Origin: a virus
DNA length: 64,000 nucleotides
IMG/VR virus record: IMGVR_UViG_3300042523_000478
Coordinates: 1-64,000 of that record
Strand: one strand, 5' to 3'
The notes under the pieces are model-generated. The model made no database searches. It was given only the letters and a program-made list of their open reading frames with translations, and was not told the DNA's origin. Position 1 is the first letter of the stretch, and every line of letters starts with the position of its first letter. Positions 42,940 to 51,625 of the stretch are shown here, in pieces. Position numbers and translations under genes: made by a program.

Positions 42940-44447
42940 TAACAATAGTTTACTCAACACATAAGGATTCAAACCACAATAGTAAATTTCAAAAACATCT
43001 AAGGGATACTGTTGGGTTAAAGGACGTTCAAATTTTAGAATTTGAGAATCATAATCAATTCTCATTATCTCAAGTTTATAACAGTGGTATTACAGAATCA
43101 ATATATGATATTGTAGTTTGTTGTCATAACGACATTAAACTTGAGAAAGGTTGGGGTAAAAAATTACTAAGGGATTTTGAAGATAACTCCGACTACGGTA
43201 TTATTGGTAAGGCCGGTTCTTGTTATTTTCCTGAGTCAGGAGTTTACTGGGAAAGATTAAAACAAACTATGGTTGGTCAAGTTTATCATCACCCTAAAGG
43301 TCATAACAAATGGTTAAGTAAATATTCCTCTAAATTGCCATTTTTAATTCCAGTTGTAACAATTGATGGTCTTTTTATTTCGTTTAATAAAACAAAAATA
43401 AAACACACCTTTGACGAGTCAATTGGTAAATTTCACTTTTATGACCATTTATTTTGTATTCCAAATTATATAGATGGAGTAAAAATTGGAGTGACTTCGT
43501 CTTTTGAAATCACTCACGAATCTGTTGGCCAACCAAATCAAGAGTTCTGGGAAAGTAAGGAAAAATTTGTTGAGAAGTGGGGTAATAATTTACCTTTAGA
43601 TTTAAAACCTGAGATTCCATACGTACCAACAATTAAAATAAAACAATTAAAAAATGTTGGTAAGATTGCGATAATAATACCAACAAAAGGTAACACACAA
43701 ATGTTATTTGATTGTGTTAATTCATTTTACCAACAATGTGATTCAAAATTATTTGATGTTTTTATTGCGGATACCGGGTCAACAAACGAAGAAAAAGAAT
43801 GGGTAAAAGAAAAAATACTCCCAATGGGGAATATAAAATTAATTGAATATGATTATTATAATTTTGCAAAAATAAATAATGATGTTGTTAAAAACCATAT
43901 TGGTAAAGAATATGAATTTTTACTTTTTTGTAATAATGATATTAAAATATTAAATAATGTTATTTATGGAATGTTAAAGGTTTTTAAAACATACCCTAAA
44001 ACTGGAACTGTGGGGGCTAGGCTTCATTTTGAGGATGGCACAATCCAACATAATGGAATAATAGCCTTTTTTGACTCAAACAAAATTGTACAATTATCTC
44101 ACATTGGCCTAAGAAATTATTACAATTATTCCACAGGAGTTAATCCGGTTATTGGTAATACTGCGGCATTAATGATGATAAGAAAAAGTTTATTTGAATC
44201 TTGTGGATTTTTTAATGAGGGTTACCAAACGTGTTTTGAAGACGTGGAATTAAATGCAAAATGTATCATAAAGGGTTATATTAATTATTGTGATAGTTCT
44301 TCAGTTTCTTATCATTTAGAAAGTGAAACAAGAAAAAAAGATACAGAAAAAAACGAAAAAGAAAGAAATGATTATGCGGAATTACTTTATCCATTTATGC
44401 TTAATCACGTTAAAGAATTAAAAAATTTCTTTTATCAAAATAAATAA
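42936..44447 (+). CDS. tandem glycosyltransferase (Glyco_tranf_2_5-like plus GT2)
   Basis: 503 aa with two GT-A-like halves. Residues 1-205: MITIVYSTHKDSNHNSKF, IVVCCHNDIKLEKGW and VVTIDGLFISFNKTKI, resembling the PF13712 group. Residues 235-500: IAIIIPTKGNTQMLFDCVNS (GT2 start), LLFCNNDIKIL as the DxD-like site, TVGARLHFEDGTIQHNG and GFFNEGYQTCFEDVELNAKC with the catalytic-base EDVEL. It could add two sugars in succession. Overlaps the GT92-like gene by 4 nt. Confidence 0.85.
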   Translation: MITIVYSTHKDSNHNSKFQKHLRDTVGLKDVQILEFENHNQFSLSQVYNSGITESIYDIVVCCHNDIKLEKGWGKKLLRDFEDNSDYGIIGKAGSCYFPESGVYWERLKQTMVGQVYHHPKGHNKWLSKYSSKLPFLIPVVTIDGLFISFNKTKIKHTFDESIGKFHFYDHLFCIPNYIDGVKIGVTSSFEITHESVGQPNQEFWESKEKFVEKWGNNLPLDLKPEIPYVPTIKIKQLKNVGKIAIIIPTKGNTQMLFDCVNSFYQQCDSKLFDVFIADTGSTNEEKEWVKEKILPMGNIKLIEYDYYNFAKINNDVVKNHIGKEYEFLLFCNNDIKILNNVIYGMLKVFKTYPKTGTVGARLHFEDGTIQHNGIIAFFDSNKIVQLSHIGLRNYYNYSTGVNPVIGNTAALMMIRKSLFESCGFFNEGYQTCFEDVELNAKCIIKGYINYCDSSSVSYHLESETRKKDTEKNEKERNDYAELLYPFMLNHVKELKNFFYQNK

Positions 44448-44466
44448 ATAATATAAAAATAAAAGT

Positions 44467-45234
44467 ATGAAGTTAGGAATTAGTTATAATGTTTTTGATG
44501 GAGAAGAACTATTAGAAGATTCAATAAAACAAATAAGAAGTGAGGTTGATTACATAAGTGTGGTATATCAAACAACCTCAAATTTGGGTAATGGATGTGA
44601 TGAAAATTTAGAACCTCTTTTAAATAGATTAGTTTCAGAAAAACTTATAGACCATTTAGATAAATATTCACCTTTTGGTATGAACCCTCACCATTGTGAA
44701 ATAACAAAAAGAAATATAGGACTTGAGTTGTCAAAAAAGAATGGATGCACACATCATATGTCAATGGACACTGACGAATATTACGATATAAATGAATTTA
44801 TAAAAATTAAAAACATAATACAAAAGAATGATTACGATTCTTCGTATTGTCAAATGAAGACTTATTATAAAACTTGGGAATACCAATTAGATCCACCTGA
44901 AGAATATTATGTATCTTTAATTTTTAAGATAAAAGAAAAATCTAATTACGTTTTTGGATATAGCTCACCTGTGTTAGTAGATCCTACAAGGAGAATGTCT
45001 GATATTACCAACCCAGTTGTTTTTAGTAGGGACCAAATTGAAATGCATCACGGATCCTACATTAGGAACGACATAAAAAGAAAATTATTAAACAGTTCCG
45101 CTTTCGTTAATTTCAAAGACGAGGTAAGTAAAATTGTTAATCATTATAACATTTGGAAGTTCCCAAATAAAGTTTTGTGGGGAGGTAAACCAAGTAAGTT
45201 ATTAAATGTCATAAAAGTAAAAAATAAATTTTAG
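44467..45234 (+). CDS. glycosyltransferase-like protein (GT-A, DxD)
   Basis: 255 aa. Starts MKLGISYNVFDGEELLEDSI; HMSMDTDEYYDINEF near residue 100 provides a DxD; the C-terminal half has VLVDPTRRMSD and IEMHHGSYIRNDIKRKLLN, in which HHGSYIR may bind the donor phosphate. Separated from the upstream gene by 19 nt and from the next by 1 nt. A GT2-clan fold is inferred from these motifs; the exact family is not clear. Confidence 0.7.
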   Translation: MKLGISYNVFDGEELLEDSIKQIRSEVDYISVVYQTTSNLGNGCDENLEPLLNRLVSEKLIDHLDKYSPFGMNPHHCEITKRNIGLELSKKNGCTHHMSMDTDEYYDINEFIKIKNIIQKNDYDSSYCQMKTYYKTWEYQLDPPEEYYVSLIFKIKEKSNYVFGYSSPVLVDPTRRMSDITNPVVFSRDQIEMHHGSYIRNDIKRKLLNSSAFVNFKDEVSKIVNHYNIWKFPNKVLWGGKPSKLLNVIKVKNKF

Positions 45235-45235
45235 T

Positions 45236-45850
45236 ATGGAAAATTATTGGGAAGAAAGTTTAAGTTTTAAAATACAACAAAAAAAGAATGAATGGATTTC
45301 TTTTATTAAAGAAATATCCAAAAATGGTAAACTAAAAAATTGTTTAGAGATAGGTTGTTATGATGGGGGTACAACTGTATTTTTATCTAATTTTTTTGAA
45401 AACCTTATAACCATAGATCAACAAATACAACCTAGATTTGATGAATTTAAATACACACATAATAACTCTAATTTATTTGGTTCCGAATATATAAAAACAA
45501 AATGCAATTTTAACTATATTTCAGGAAGTAGTCACGATAAAAATACCTATGATAAAGTAAAAAACACACTTAATGGTAATAAATTAGATTTACTTTTTAT
45601 TGATGGAGACCATTCATATAACGGAGTTAAGTTAGACTTCAATATGTATTATGATTTTGTCAAAGATGGTGGTATAATTGCTTTTCACGATATTCATAGG
45701 AGTAATTTTCACGAAAATCACGGATGTTACGTTCACGATTTTTGGGATGAATTGATTGAAGATGGTAAAAATAACATTGTTTTCTTTGACTCGGATGCAA
45801 GTGATTTGTGGGGTGGTATTGGTTTAATTTACAAAACAAAAAATATTTAA
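45236..45850 (+). CDS. class I SAM-dependent methyltransferase (Methyltransf_24-like)
   Basis: 204 aa. SAM-binding motif I is LKNCLEIGCYDGGTTVFLS, with NLITIDQQ as the acidic strand 2, LDLLFIDGDHSYNGVKLDF as the metal/acidic loop, and GGIIAFHDIHRSN at the end. This is the usual layout of O-methyltransferases and cephalosporin-hydroxylase-like proteins of glycan clusters. It begins 1 nt after the GT-A gene. Methylation of a sugar hydroxyl is the best guess. Confidence 0.82.
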   Translation: MENYWEESLSFKIQQKKNEWISFIKEISKNGKLKNCLEIGCYDGGTTVFLSNFFENLITIDQQIQPRFDEFKYTHNNSNLFGSEYIKTKCNFNYISGSSHDKNTYDKVKNTLNGNKLDLLFIDGDHSYNGVKLDFNMYYDFVKDGGIIAFHDIHRSNFHENHGCYVHDFWDELIEDGKNNIVFFDSDASDLWGGIGLIYKTKNI

Positions 45851-45852
45851 AT

Positions 45853-46647
45853 ATGATTTACGATGGTTTAGTTTTTTATTCTTCCTTTTTTCCTGATGAA
45901 AAAAATATTTTCAGAGGTGAAAAATTTTTAACCACTATGGTAGAAAAATTTAAAAACCATTTAATATTTGTTGGTATTCAAACCGATACGATAAATACTT
46001 GGTTAGAAATATTAGAAAAATATAAAAATAGTGGTTTGAATATTATATACGAAAGGTGTAATCCTGAACTATACGTAAATTCAGATGTTGCGGGATATCA
46101 AAAGGCGTTAGAATTATTTTACTTAAATAAAGAAAATATAAAAGTAAAAGACAATAGTCTTGCGTGGTTTGGACACAGTAAAGGTGTTACAACTAATGAA
46201 ATGTCTTGTCATAACTGGATGTTTGAGAATTTTTGGGGTAAACCAGAATTAATTATGGAAAAACTTTTTAGTAATAATTCTTATGGTTGTTATGGAACAC
46301 ATTTAAGTTTTTTACCAATATACGACACTAAAAAAATAAAAGACATTTGGACATCTTATTGTGATTTTACTTTTATAAAAAAACCTATAAAATTTATGTA
46401 TGTTAATACATTTTTTGTTATTAAAAGTGAAATTTTTTTAAAAATGATTAATAATTTAAGTAAAAAATTTTTATACAAAAAAATTAATGGTGTTCACGGT
46501 GGTGAGGGTGATAGATATTTTTTTGAAAGAGATTTTATACATTTTGTTGATATGATGGGTTATGAACCAATATTTGAGACTTACGGACCAAATGTTACTT
46601 GGGGGGAAGTTAATCCAGATGAATACTATAAACATTTAAATGAATGA
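45853..46647 (+). CDS. glycan-cluster protein, possibly a glycosyltransferase
   Basis: 264 aa from ATG 45853, 2 nt after the methyltransferase stop; an in-frame ATG at 45808 would overlap the upstream gene by over 40 nt. It starts MIYDGLVFYSSFFPDEKN and contains SLAWFGHSKGVTTNE near residue 100, MYVNTFFVIKSEIF near 180 and a histidine/glycine-rich VHGGEGDRYFFERD near 213. It has no clear DxD, but the spacing of strands resembles a GT-A fold of protein-family glycan transferases. Function inferred only from neighbours. Confidence 0.6.
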   Translation: MIYDGLVFYSSFFPDEKNIFRGEKFLTTMVEKFKNHLIFVGIQTDTINTWLEILEKYKNSGLNIIYERCNPELYVNSDVAGYQKALELFYLNKENIKVKDNSLAWFGHSKGVTTNEMSCHNWMFENFWGKPELIMEKLFSNNSYGCYGTHLSFLPIYDTKKIKDIWTSYCDFTFIKKPIKFMYVNTFFVIKSEIFLKMINNLSKKFLYKKINGVHGGEGDRYFFERDFIHFVDMMGYEPIFETYGPNVTWGEVNPDEYYKHLNE

Positions 46648-47326
46648 AAAAAAAATGAAATTACTAATTAAATTCCCAACAAGGGGTAGAAAAGAACTTT
46701 TTTTTAAAGTACTTGATAAATATTACGAATTATTAGACGATATTGATAATACAATATTTGTAATTACTTGTGATTTAGACGATAAAGAAATGAATGATGA
46801 ATCTGTGATAAAAAAATTAGAAACTTATAAAAATTTATTTTTTTATTTTGGTAATTCTAAAACAAAAATAGAGGCGGTAAATTCAGATTTAGATAAACAT
46901 AATGATTATGATATTATTTTATTAGCTTCGGATGATATGATACCACAAGTTAAAGGTTACGATAGTATCATTAGAAATAATATGAATGAATTTTACCCGG
47001 ATACTGATGGTGTTTTATGGTATTATGATGGATACAGAAGTGATTTAAATACTCTTAGTATTTTAGGTAAAACATATTATAAACGTTTTAATTATATTTA
47101 CCATCCTAGTTATGTTTCTTTTTATGCCGACAACGAATTTATGTTAGTCGCTAAAAGTTTAAACAAACAAACATATTTTAATAATTGTATAATTAAACAT
47201 TTTCATCCAGATATTACAAAAGATGTTCACAATGAATATGATGAAACTTACATAAAAAACAATGTAAGTGGTGATGAAAAAATTTACCAAAAAAGATTAA
47301 TAAACAATTTTAATAAACAATTTTAA
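46640..47326 (+). CDS. GT2-like glycosyltransferase
   Basis: 228 aa from ATG 46640; an ATG at 46655 (MKLLIKFPTRGRKELFF) is an equally good start. The GT-A outline is KLLIKFPTRGR, FVITCDLDDKEMND, and the acidic site ILLASDDMIPQ, followed by DGVLWYYDGYRSD and a terminal IKHFHPDI. The overlap with the upstream gene is 8 nt. Short but apparently complete. Confidence 0.7.
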   Translation: MNEKKMKLLIKFPTRGRKELFFKVLDKYYELLDDIDNTIFVITCDLDDKEMNDESVIKKLETYKNLFFYFGNSKTKIEAVNSDLDKHNDYDIILLASDDMIPQVKGYDSIIRNNMNEFYPDTDGVLWYYDGYRSDLNTLSILGKTYYKRFNYIYHPSYVSFYADNEFMLVAKSLNKQTYFNNCIIKHFHPDITKDVHNEYDETYIKNNVSGDEKIYQKRLINNFNKQF

Positions 47327-47338
47327 TATTAAATAAAG

Positions 47339-47968
47339 ATGTATTACGGACAAAATAATGAAGACAAAATAATTAATGATTATATTTTGGAAAAACACGG
47401 ACCAGATTATATTGGTACTGTTTTAGAAATTGGGGCAAATGATGGCATAACCCTTAGTAACTCAAAATTTTTTAGGGATCTTGGTTGGCAAGGTTTTTTA
47501 GTTGAGGCAGGGAAAAAACCTTTTGATAAATTAGTTGAAAACGTTTTAGGAAATAGTAAATGTTATAATGTTGCATTAGGTTCTGAAAATTGTAAATTAA
47601 AATTTTATGAAAGTGGTAAACAACTTGGGGAAAAGGACACGGGGTTAGTATCGTCTCTTATTATGGATGAAACTTTTAGGTGGAGACGTAGTGGTGTAAC
47701 CTATGAAGAAAACGAAGTAGAATGTTTAACCTGGAATTCTTTTTTAGAAAAATACAATCTTACAGAACAAAGTTTTAACATAATTAGTATTGATATTGAA
47801 GGAATGGATTATATAGTTCTTAATCAAATTGATTTAAACAAAGTAAATTGTGAGGTTGTTTGTGTTGAGTTTAATGGTAAACAAAAAGACCTTTTTGTTA
47901 ATTATTGTCAAAAATTCAATATGAATTTAATACACCAAAACGGTGAAAACTTAATTTTTGTAAAATAA
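47339..47968 (+). CDS. FkbM-family methyltransferase
   Basis: 209 aa. FkbM features: VLEIGANDGITLSNSKFF (SAM loop), FLVEAGKKPFDKLVEN (strand 2 acidic end), CYNVALGSENCKLKF, and ISIDIEGMDYIVLNQI with the metal-type D-I-E-G. Acts on a hydroxyl, commonly of a sugar or a natural product. Second methyltransferase of the cluster, 12 nt from the upstream GT2-like gene. Confidence 0.85.
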   Translation: MYYGQNNEDKIINDYILEKHGPDYIGTVLEIGANDGITLSNSKFFRDLGWQGFLVEAGKKPFDKLVENVLGNSKCYNVALGSENCKLKFYESGKQLGEKDTGLVSSLIMDETFRWRRSGVTYEENEVECLTWNSFLEKYNLTEQSFNIISIDIEGMDYIVLNQIDLNKVNCEVVCVEFNGKQKDLFVNYCQKFNMNLIHQNGENLIFVK

Positions 47969-48003
47969 TAATAAAACCATATAAACATTTGAATAATAAT
48001 AAA

Positions 48004-48945
48004 ATGAATCCACACAAATCTTTAATAGAAAAACTAAATTCTAAAAACTATAACACATCTGAAAAAACGTATGACGAGGACTTCTATACGGACAATATTT
48101 TTGACTTATTAGAAGATGAATCAATAAATAACTTAAAAGGGGGATTTAATAGTCCATCAGATAATTTTAATAGATTTAAAGATATTATATCTGACCCAAA
48201 CAATTTGTATATTAATAGAGTAGAAAATGCAGGTACTGTTGAAAACGGAATTATTACTTTACATAATGGTATAAAACTTAGTACTGAATATTACGGTAAC
48301 TTTATTGAGATATTAAAATATAATTTAGGTGTTCACGAACCATCCGAAGAAAGAGCGTTTCAAAAAGTTTTAACTAAACTAGACAAAGGTTCTATTATGA
48401 TTGAATTAGGTAGTTACTGGTCAATGTACTCAATATGGTTTATGAAAGCAATTGAAGATTCAATCTCTTACTGTATTGAACCTGACGCTAATAATATGAG
48501 GGTTGGAATTAAAAATTTTGAAATTAACGAATTAAAACCAAATTTTATACAAGGCAAAATTTCTAAATCCGATTTTAACCCACTAACGTTCTTTTTAAAA
48601 AATAATTTAGAAAAAATAGATATATTACATAGTGACATTCAAGGATATGAGGTAGAGATGTTGGATATGATACAACCTTATCTTTCTGAAAAAAAAATAA
48701 AATATTTATTTATTAGTACACACAGTAATCCACTTCATTATGAGTGTATTTCTTTTTTAAAAAAAAATGGGTATAAAATTTTATCTTCGTGTGATTTTGA
48801 TAACGAATCTTTTCAATATGATGGTTTTATACTATCTTGTCCAGATAACTTATATGAGATTGATGAATTTAAAATCGGTAACAGAAGTAAAACTGAGTTA
48901 ATTAGTGATCAAGAATTAAATAAAATTATTAATAATAAATTATGA
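48004..48945 (+). CDS. FkbM-like methyltransferase with N-terminal extension
   Basis: 313 aa from ATG 48004 (MNPHKSLIEKLNSKNYN); a TTG five codons upstream is less likely. The first 115 residues are a separate polar region. The SAM fold occupies about 120-290: IMIELGSYWSMYSIWF, YCIEPDANNMRVG, ILHSDIQGYEVEMLD (FkbM-type D-x-Q/E-G) and a closing beta strand with YDGFILSC. The Gly-rich loop has only one glycine in ELGSYWS, a weaker fit than the gene before. Overlaps the epimerase by 4 nt. Confidence 0.75.
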   Translation: MNPHKSLIEKLNSKNYNTSEKTYDEDFYTDNIFDLLEDESINNLKGGFNSPSDNFNRFKDIISDPNNLYINRVENAGTVENGIITLHNGIKLSTEYYGNFIEILKYNLGVHEPSEERAFQKVLTKLDKGSIMIELGSYWSMYSIWFMKAIEDSISYCIEPDANNMRVGIKNFEINELKPNFIQGKISKSDFNPLTFFLKNNLEKIDILHSDIQGYEVEMLDMIQPYLSEKKIKYLFISTHSNPLHYECISFLKKNGYKILSSCDFDNESFQYDGFILSCPDNLYEIDEFKIGNRSKTELISDQELNKIINNKL

Positions 48946-49979
48946 AAAAAATTTTAATACTAGGTGGTGGTGGTTTTATAGGTGGCCATTTATCAAAAAA
49001 ATTATATGAACAAGGAAATTTTGTAAGGGTTGTTGATATAAAAAACCACGAATATTTTAAAAGTTCAGATTTTTGTTCTGAATTTATTTTAGGTGATTTG
49101 AGAGACCCAAATTTTGTTTCCACAATAATGTTCTCACCAAAACAAATTTCTATTGAGGATGGTATTAATTCTTTTGATGAGGTATACCAACTAGCCGCAG
49201 ATATGGGTGGAGCTGGTTATATTTTTACGGGAGAAAATGATGCAAACGTTATGCATAATTCGGCACTAATTAACTTAAATGTTAGTTATTATGCATCAAA
49301 GTTTGGTGTTAAAAAATTATTCTATTCGTCATCGGCTTGTATGTACCCAGAACATAATCAACTAGACCCTGAAAATCCAAACTGTGAAGAATCTTCCGCA
49401 TATCCAGCAAATCCCGATTCTGAATATGGTTGGGAAAAATTATTTAGTGAAAGGTTGTATTTTGCGTTTATGAGGAATTATAAACTAGATATTAGAGTTG
49501 GGAGATTCCATAATATATTTGGTCCGTATGGGACTTGGGATGGTGGTAAAGAAAAGGCACCTGCGGCTATGTGTCGAAAAGTATGTGAAACAAATAATGG
49601 TAAATCTATTGAAGTATGGGGAGATGGTCAACAAACCAGATCATTTCTATATATTGATGAGTGTGTTGAGGCGGTTTTAAAATTAATGGAAAGTGAATTT
49701 ATTGGGCCTGTTAATATAGGATCTGAAGAAATGGTAACCATTAATGAGTTAGCTCAAATGGCTATTGATATTTCTAATAAAGAAATTACAATTAATAATA
49801 TAAATGGTGAAGAATTCCAAAAAAAATATGGATTTAAATGTCCGGTTGGTGTAAGAGGAAGAAATTCCGACAACACACTCTTCAAAGAAAAAATTGGGTG
49901 GTCAGTGTCCCAACCTCTATTTGAAGGGATGAAAAAAACATATGAATGGATAAATAAACAAGTAGTTTTAAATAAATGA
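48942..49979 (+). CDS. GDP-mannose 3,5-epimerase-like SDR enzyme
   Basis: 345 aa. An extended SDR of the plant GDP-mannose 3,5-epimerase type. NAD loop: LILGGGGFIGGHLSKKL. Then EVYQLAADMGGAGYIF, SSSACMYPEHNQL (active-site Cys), YGWEKLFSE (Tyr-x3-Lys), GRFHNIFGPYGTWDGGKEKA, PAAMCRKVC, WGDGQQTRSFLYIDECVEAV, NIGSEEMVTINELAQMA and GVRGRNSDNT. These blocks recall plant GME almost word for word, including the catalytic Cys. The family makes GDP-L-galactose or GDP-L-gulose from GDP-mannose. Located between FkbM and PhoH with overlaps of 4 nt on both sides, so part of the sugar cluster. Confidence 0.88.
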   Translation: MKKILILGGGGFIGGHLSKKLYEQGNFVRVVDIKNHEYFKSSDFCSEFILGDLRDPNFVSTIMFSPKQISIEDGINSFDEVYQLAADMGGAGYIFTGENDANVMHNSALINLNVSYYASKFGVKKLFYSSSACMYPEHNQLDPENPNCEESSAYPANPDSEYGWEKLFSERLYFAFMRNYKLDIRVGRFHNIFGPYGTWDGGKEKAPAAMCRKVCETNNGKSIEVWGDGQQTRSFLYIDECVEAVLKLMESEFIGPVNIGSEEMVTINELAQMAIDISNKEITINNINGEEFQKKYGFKCPVGVRGRNSDNTLFKEKIGWSVSQPLFEGMKKTYEWINKQVVLNK

Positions 49980-50716
49980 CGGCTAGAAAAAAACCAATAC
50001 AAAAAGACGATGAAACGTCTCCACAACCACAATTTTCAAAAAAAGATTTGATAAATTCAGTTATAAAGAAAAAACAAAAAAATAAATTTTTATCCGAACA
50101 CCAAGAAGAGTATTATAATATTCTTAGAAACAATCAAATTACGGTTGCGTCAGGACCAGCAGGTGTTGGTAAATCATATATCGCAATGAAAGCGGCGGTT
50201 GATTTATTAATTGACTCAAACAATTCTTACGAAAAAATTATTATTGTAAGACCGGCAGTTGAGGCAGAGGAAAAATTAGGTTCTTTACCTGGTAACCTTG
50301 AGGAAAAATTAGATCCTTATATTTTTCCATCTTATTATCTATTAAATAAAATTATTGGTAAAGAGGCTAGAGAAAAATTAAAGGACTTAGAGGTTATTGA
50401 GGTTTTTGCTTTGGCTTTTATGAGAGGTATGAATATTGACAATTCAATATTAGTTTTTGAGGAAGCTCAAAACTCCACTCCAAATCAAATGAAATTATTA
50501 TTAACAAGAATTGGTTATAATAGTAAGTTCTTTATTTCTGGAGATTTAGAACAAACCGATAGATATAAAGATAAAAAACAATCGGGACTATATGATGCAA
50601 TCCAAAGATTTAAAGATGTTCCAGATATTGGTGTTTATGATTTTAGGGACGCTAAGAATGTTAGAAATCCATTAATAAGTAAAATACTAAGTAAATATGA
50701 TGAAAATAGGGATTGA
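49976..50716 (+). CDS. phoH: PhoH-like ATPase
   Basis: 246 aa. PhoH-type P-loop NTPase: Walker A ASGPAGVGKSYIAMKAAV, IIIVRPAVEAEEKLGSLPGN, EVIEVFALAFMRG, Walker B SILVFEEAQNSTPNQMK and FISGDLEQTDRYKDK. Residues 1-40 are a Lys/Gln-rich tail. Common in phages, with a role in RNA metabolism or nucleotide stress suspected but unsettled. Overlaps the epimerase and the next gene (20 nt). Confidence 0.92.
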   Translation: MTARKKPIQKDDETSPQPQFSKKDLINSVIKKKQKNKFLSEHQEEYYNILRNNQITVASGPAGVGKSYIAMKAAVDLLIDSNNSYEKIIIVRPAVEAEEKLGSLPGNLEEKLDPYIFPSYYLLNKIIGKEAREKLKDLEVIEVFALAFMRGMNIDNSILVFEEAQNSTPNQMKLLLTRIGYNSKFFISGDLEQTDRYKDKKQSGLYDAIQRFKDVPDIGVYDFRDAKNVRNPLISKILSKYDENRD

Positions 50717-51383
50717 GATTAATGGAGTTCTTAGGGATACTATTGGTAAATTCATAGAAATATATGAAAAACATTTACTTGATAGTCATGAATGTAAATC
50801 AACGGATAAAACATATGAGTTAGAATTTTCTGGAGATACTGATGAAGTGGTTTCCATTAATGAGAATGTTAATTCTAATTTGTTTGAATATAAAATTTTA
50901 AGTGATGTTACGTCTTTGGATTTATTAAATCATTTTTCTTTTCCATCAAAAGAGGATCTATATTCTTTTATGTATGAAGAATACACAATGGAACTATTTG
51001 GTCACGCTCCATCAACAGAAATGTCAACATTTAATATATTAAATGATTTGTATTATGAATTAAGAGATGAATATGATTTATTAATTGTGTCAGATGAGAT
51101 TGGTAAATCAAAACCATCTTCATTATTTTTCTTATCAAAGTTTGGATGTTTGATTGAAAAAGTACTTTTTTATAGTGAAATAACTAAAAATAATATGTGG
51201 AATGACGTTGACGTTTTACTTACGGCTAATCCTACCTTATTATTAGAAAAACCAAAGGATAAAATTGTTGTAAAATTTACAACAAATTATAATAAACACA
51301 TTGAATCAGAATATGAGGTATCGTCCCTTTCTGAATTCAAAGAAACTTTAGAAAAAATTAAAAAGTATGTTTCAAGTATTTAA
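50697..51383 (+). CDS. HAD-like phosphatase fold with altered motif I
   Basis: 228 aa starting ATGATG. The N-terminus MKIGIEINGVLRDTIGKF has the shape of the HAD motif I found in phage 5'-nucleotidase-like proteins (normally DxDGV), but the nucleophile Asp is Glu and the second Asp is Asn. Motif II lies in DLLIVSDEIGKSKPSSLFFL and motif III/IV around VLFYSEI and WNDVDVLLTANPTLLLE. With both motif I aspartates replaced, hydrolysis by the usual mechanism is doubtful. It overlaps PhoH by 20 nt and the next gene by 17 nt. Confidence 0.65.
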   Translation: MMKIGIEINGVLRDTIGKFIEIYEKHLLDSHECKSTDKTYELEFSGDTDEVVSINENVNSNLFEYKILSDVTSLDLLNHFSFPSKEDLYSFMYEEYTMELFGHAPSTEMSTFNILNDLYYELRDEYDLLIVSDEIGKSKPSSLFFLSKFGCLIEKVLFYSEITKNNMWNDVDVLLTANPTLLLEKPKDKIVVKFTTNYNKHIESEYEVSSLSEFKETLEKIKKYVSSI

Positions 51384-51621
51384 CGAAAATTACTATGTGG
51401 ACTTAGAAGTTATTGACCAATATGTCCAATTTGACGGGGAGTCCGGAGAAACCCAAATACATTTAGTAAAATATGAGATTGTAAAATCGATGTTGGAAAC
51501 TGTATTAACCGAAAGTAATGAAGTGGATGAAAATTTAGGGATGAAAAGTAATGAACTATCTATCCCTTTTAAAATTGCATTCAACACATTATTGATGAAT
51601 AAAATAATAAACAAAATATAA
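51367..51621 (+). CDS. small hypothetical protein
   Basis: 84 aa (MFQVFNENYYVDLEVIDQYV), overlapping the HAD-like gene by 17 nt and followed by the next GT after 4 nt. It has alternating charged and hydrophobic residues, with a helical C-terminus (IAFNTLLMNKIINKI). No family recognised; the tight packing supports a real gene. Confidence 0.6.
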   Translation: MFQVFNENYYVDLEVIDQYVQFDGESGETQIHLVKYEIVKSMLETVLTESNEVDENLGMKSNELSIPFKIAFNTLLMNKIINKI

Positions 51622-51625
51622 AATT

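Noticed and set aside
45808-45852. An upstream in-frame ATG for the 45853 gene
   Set aside because: It would overlap the methyltransferase by over 40 nt and adds an unrelated MGWYWFNLQNKK leader; ATG 45853 follows the stop by 2 nt.
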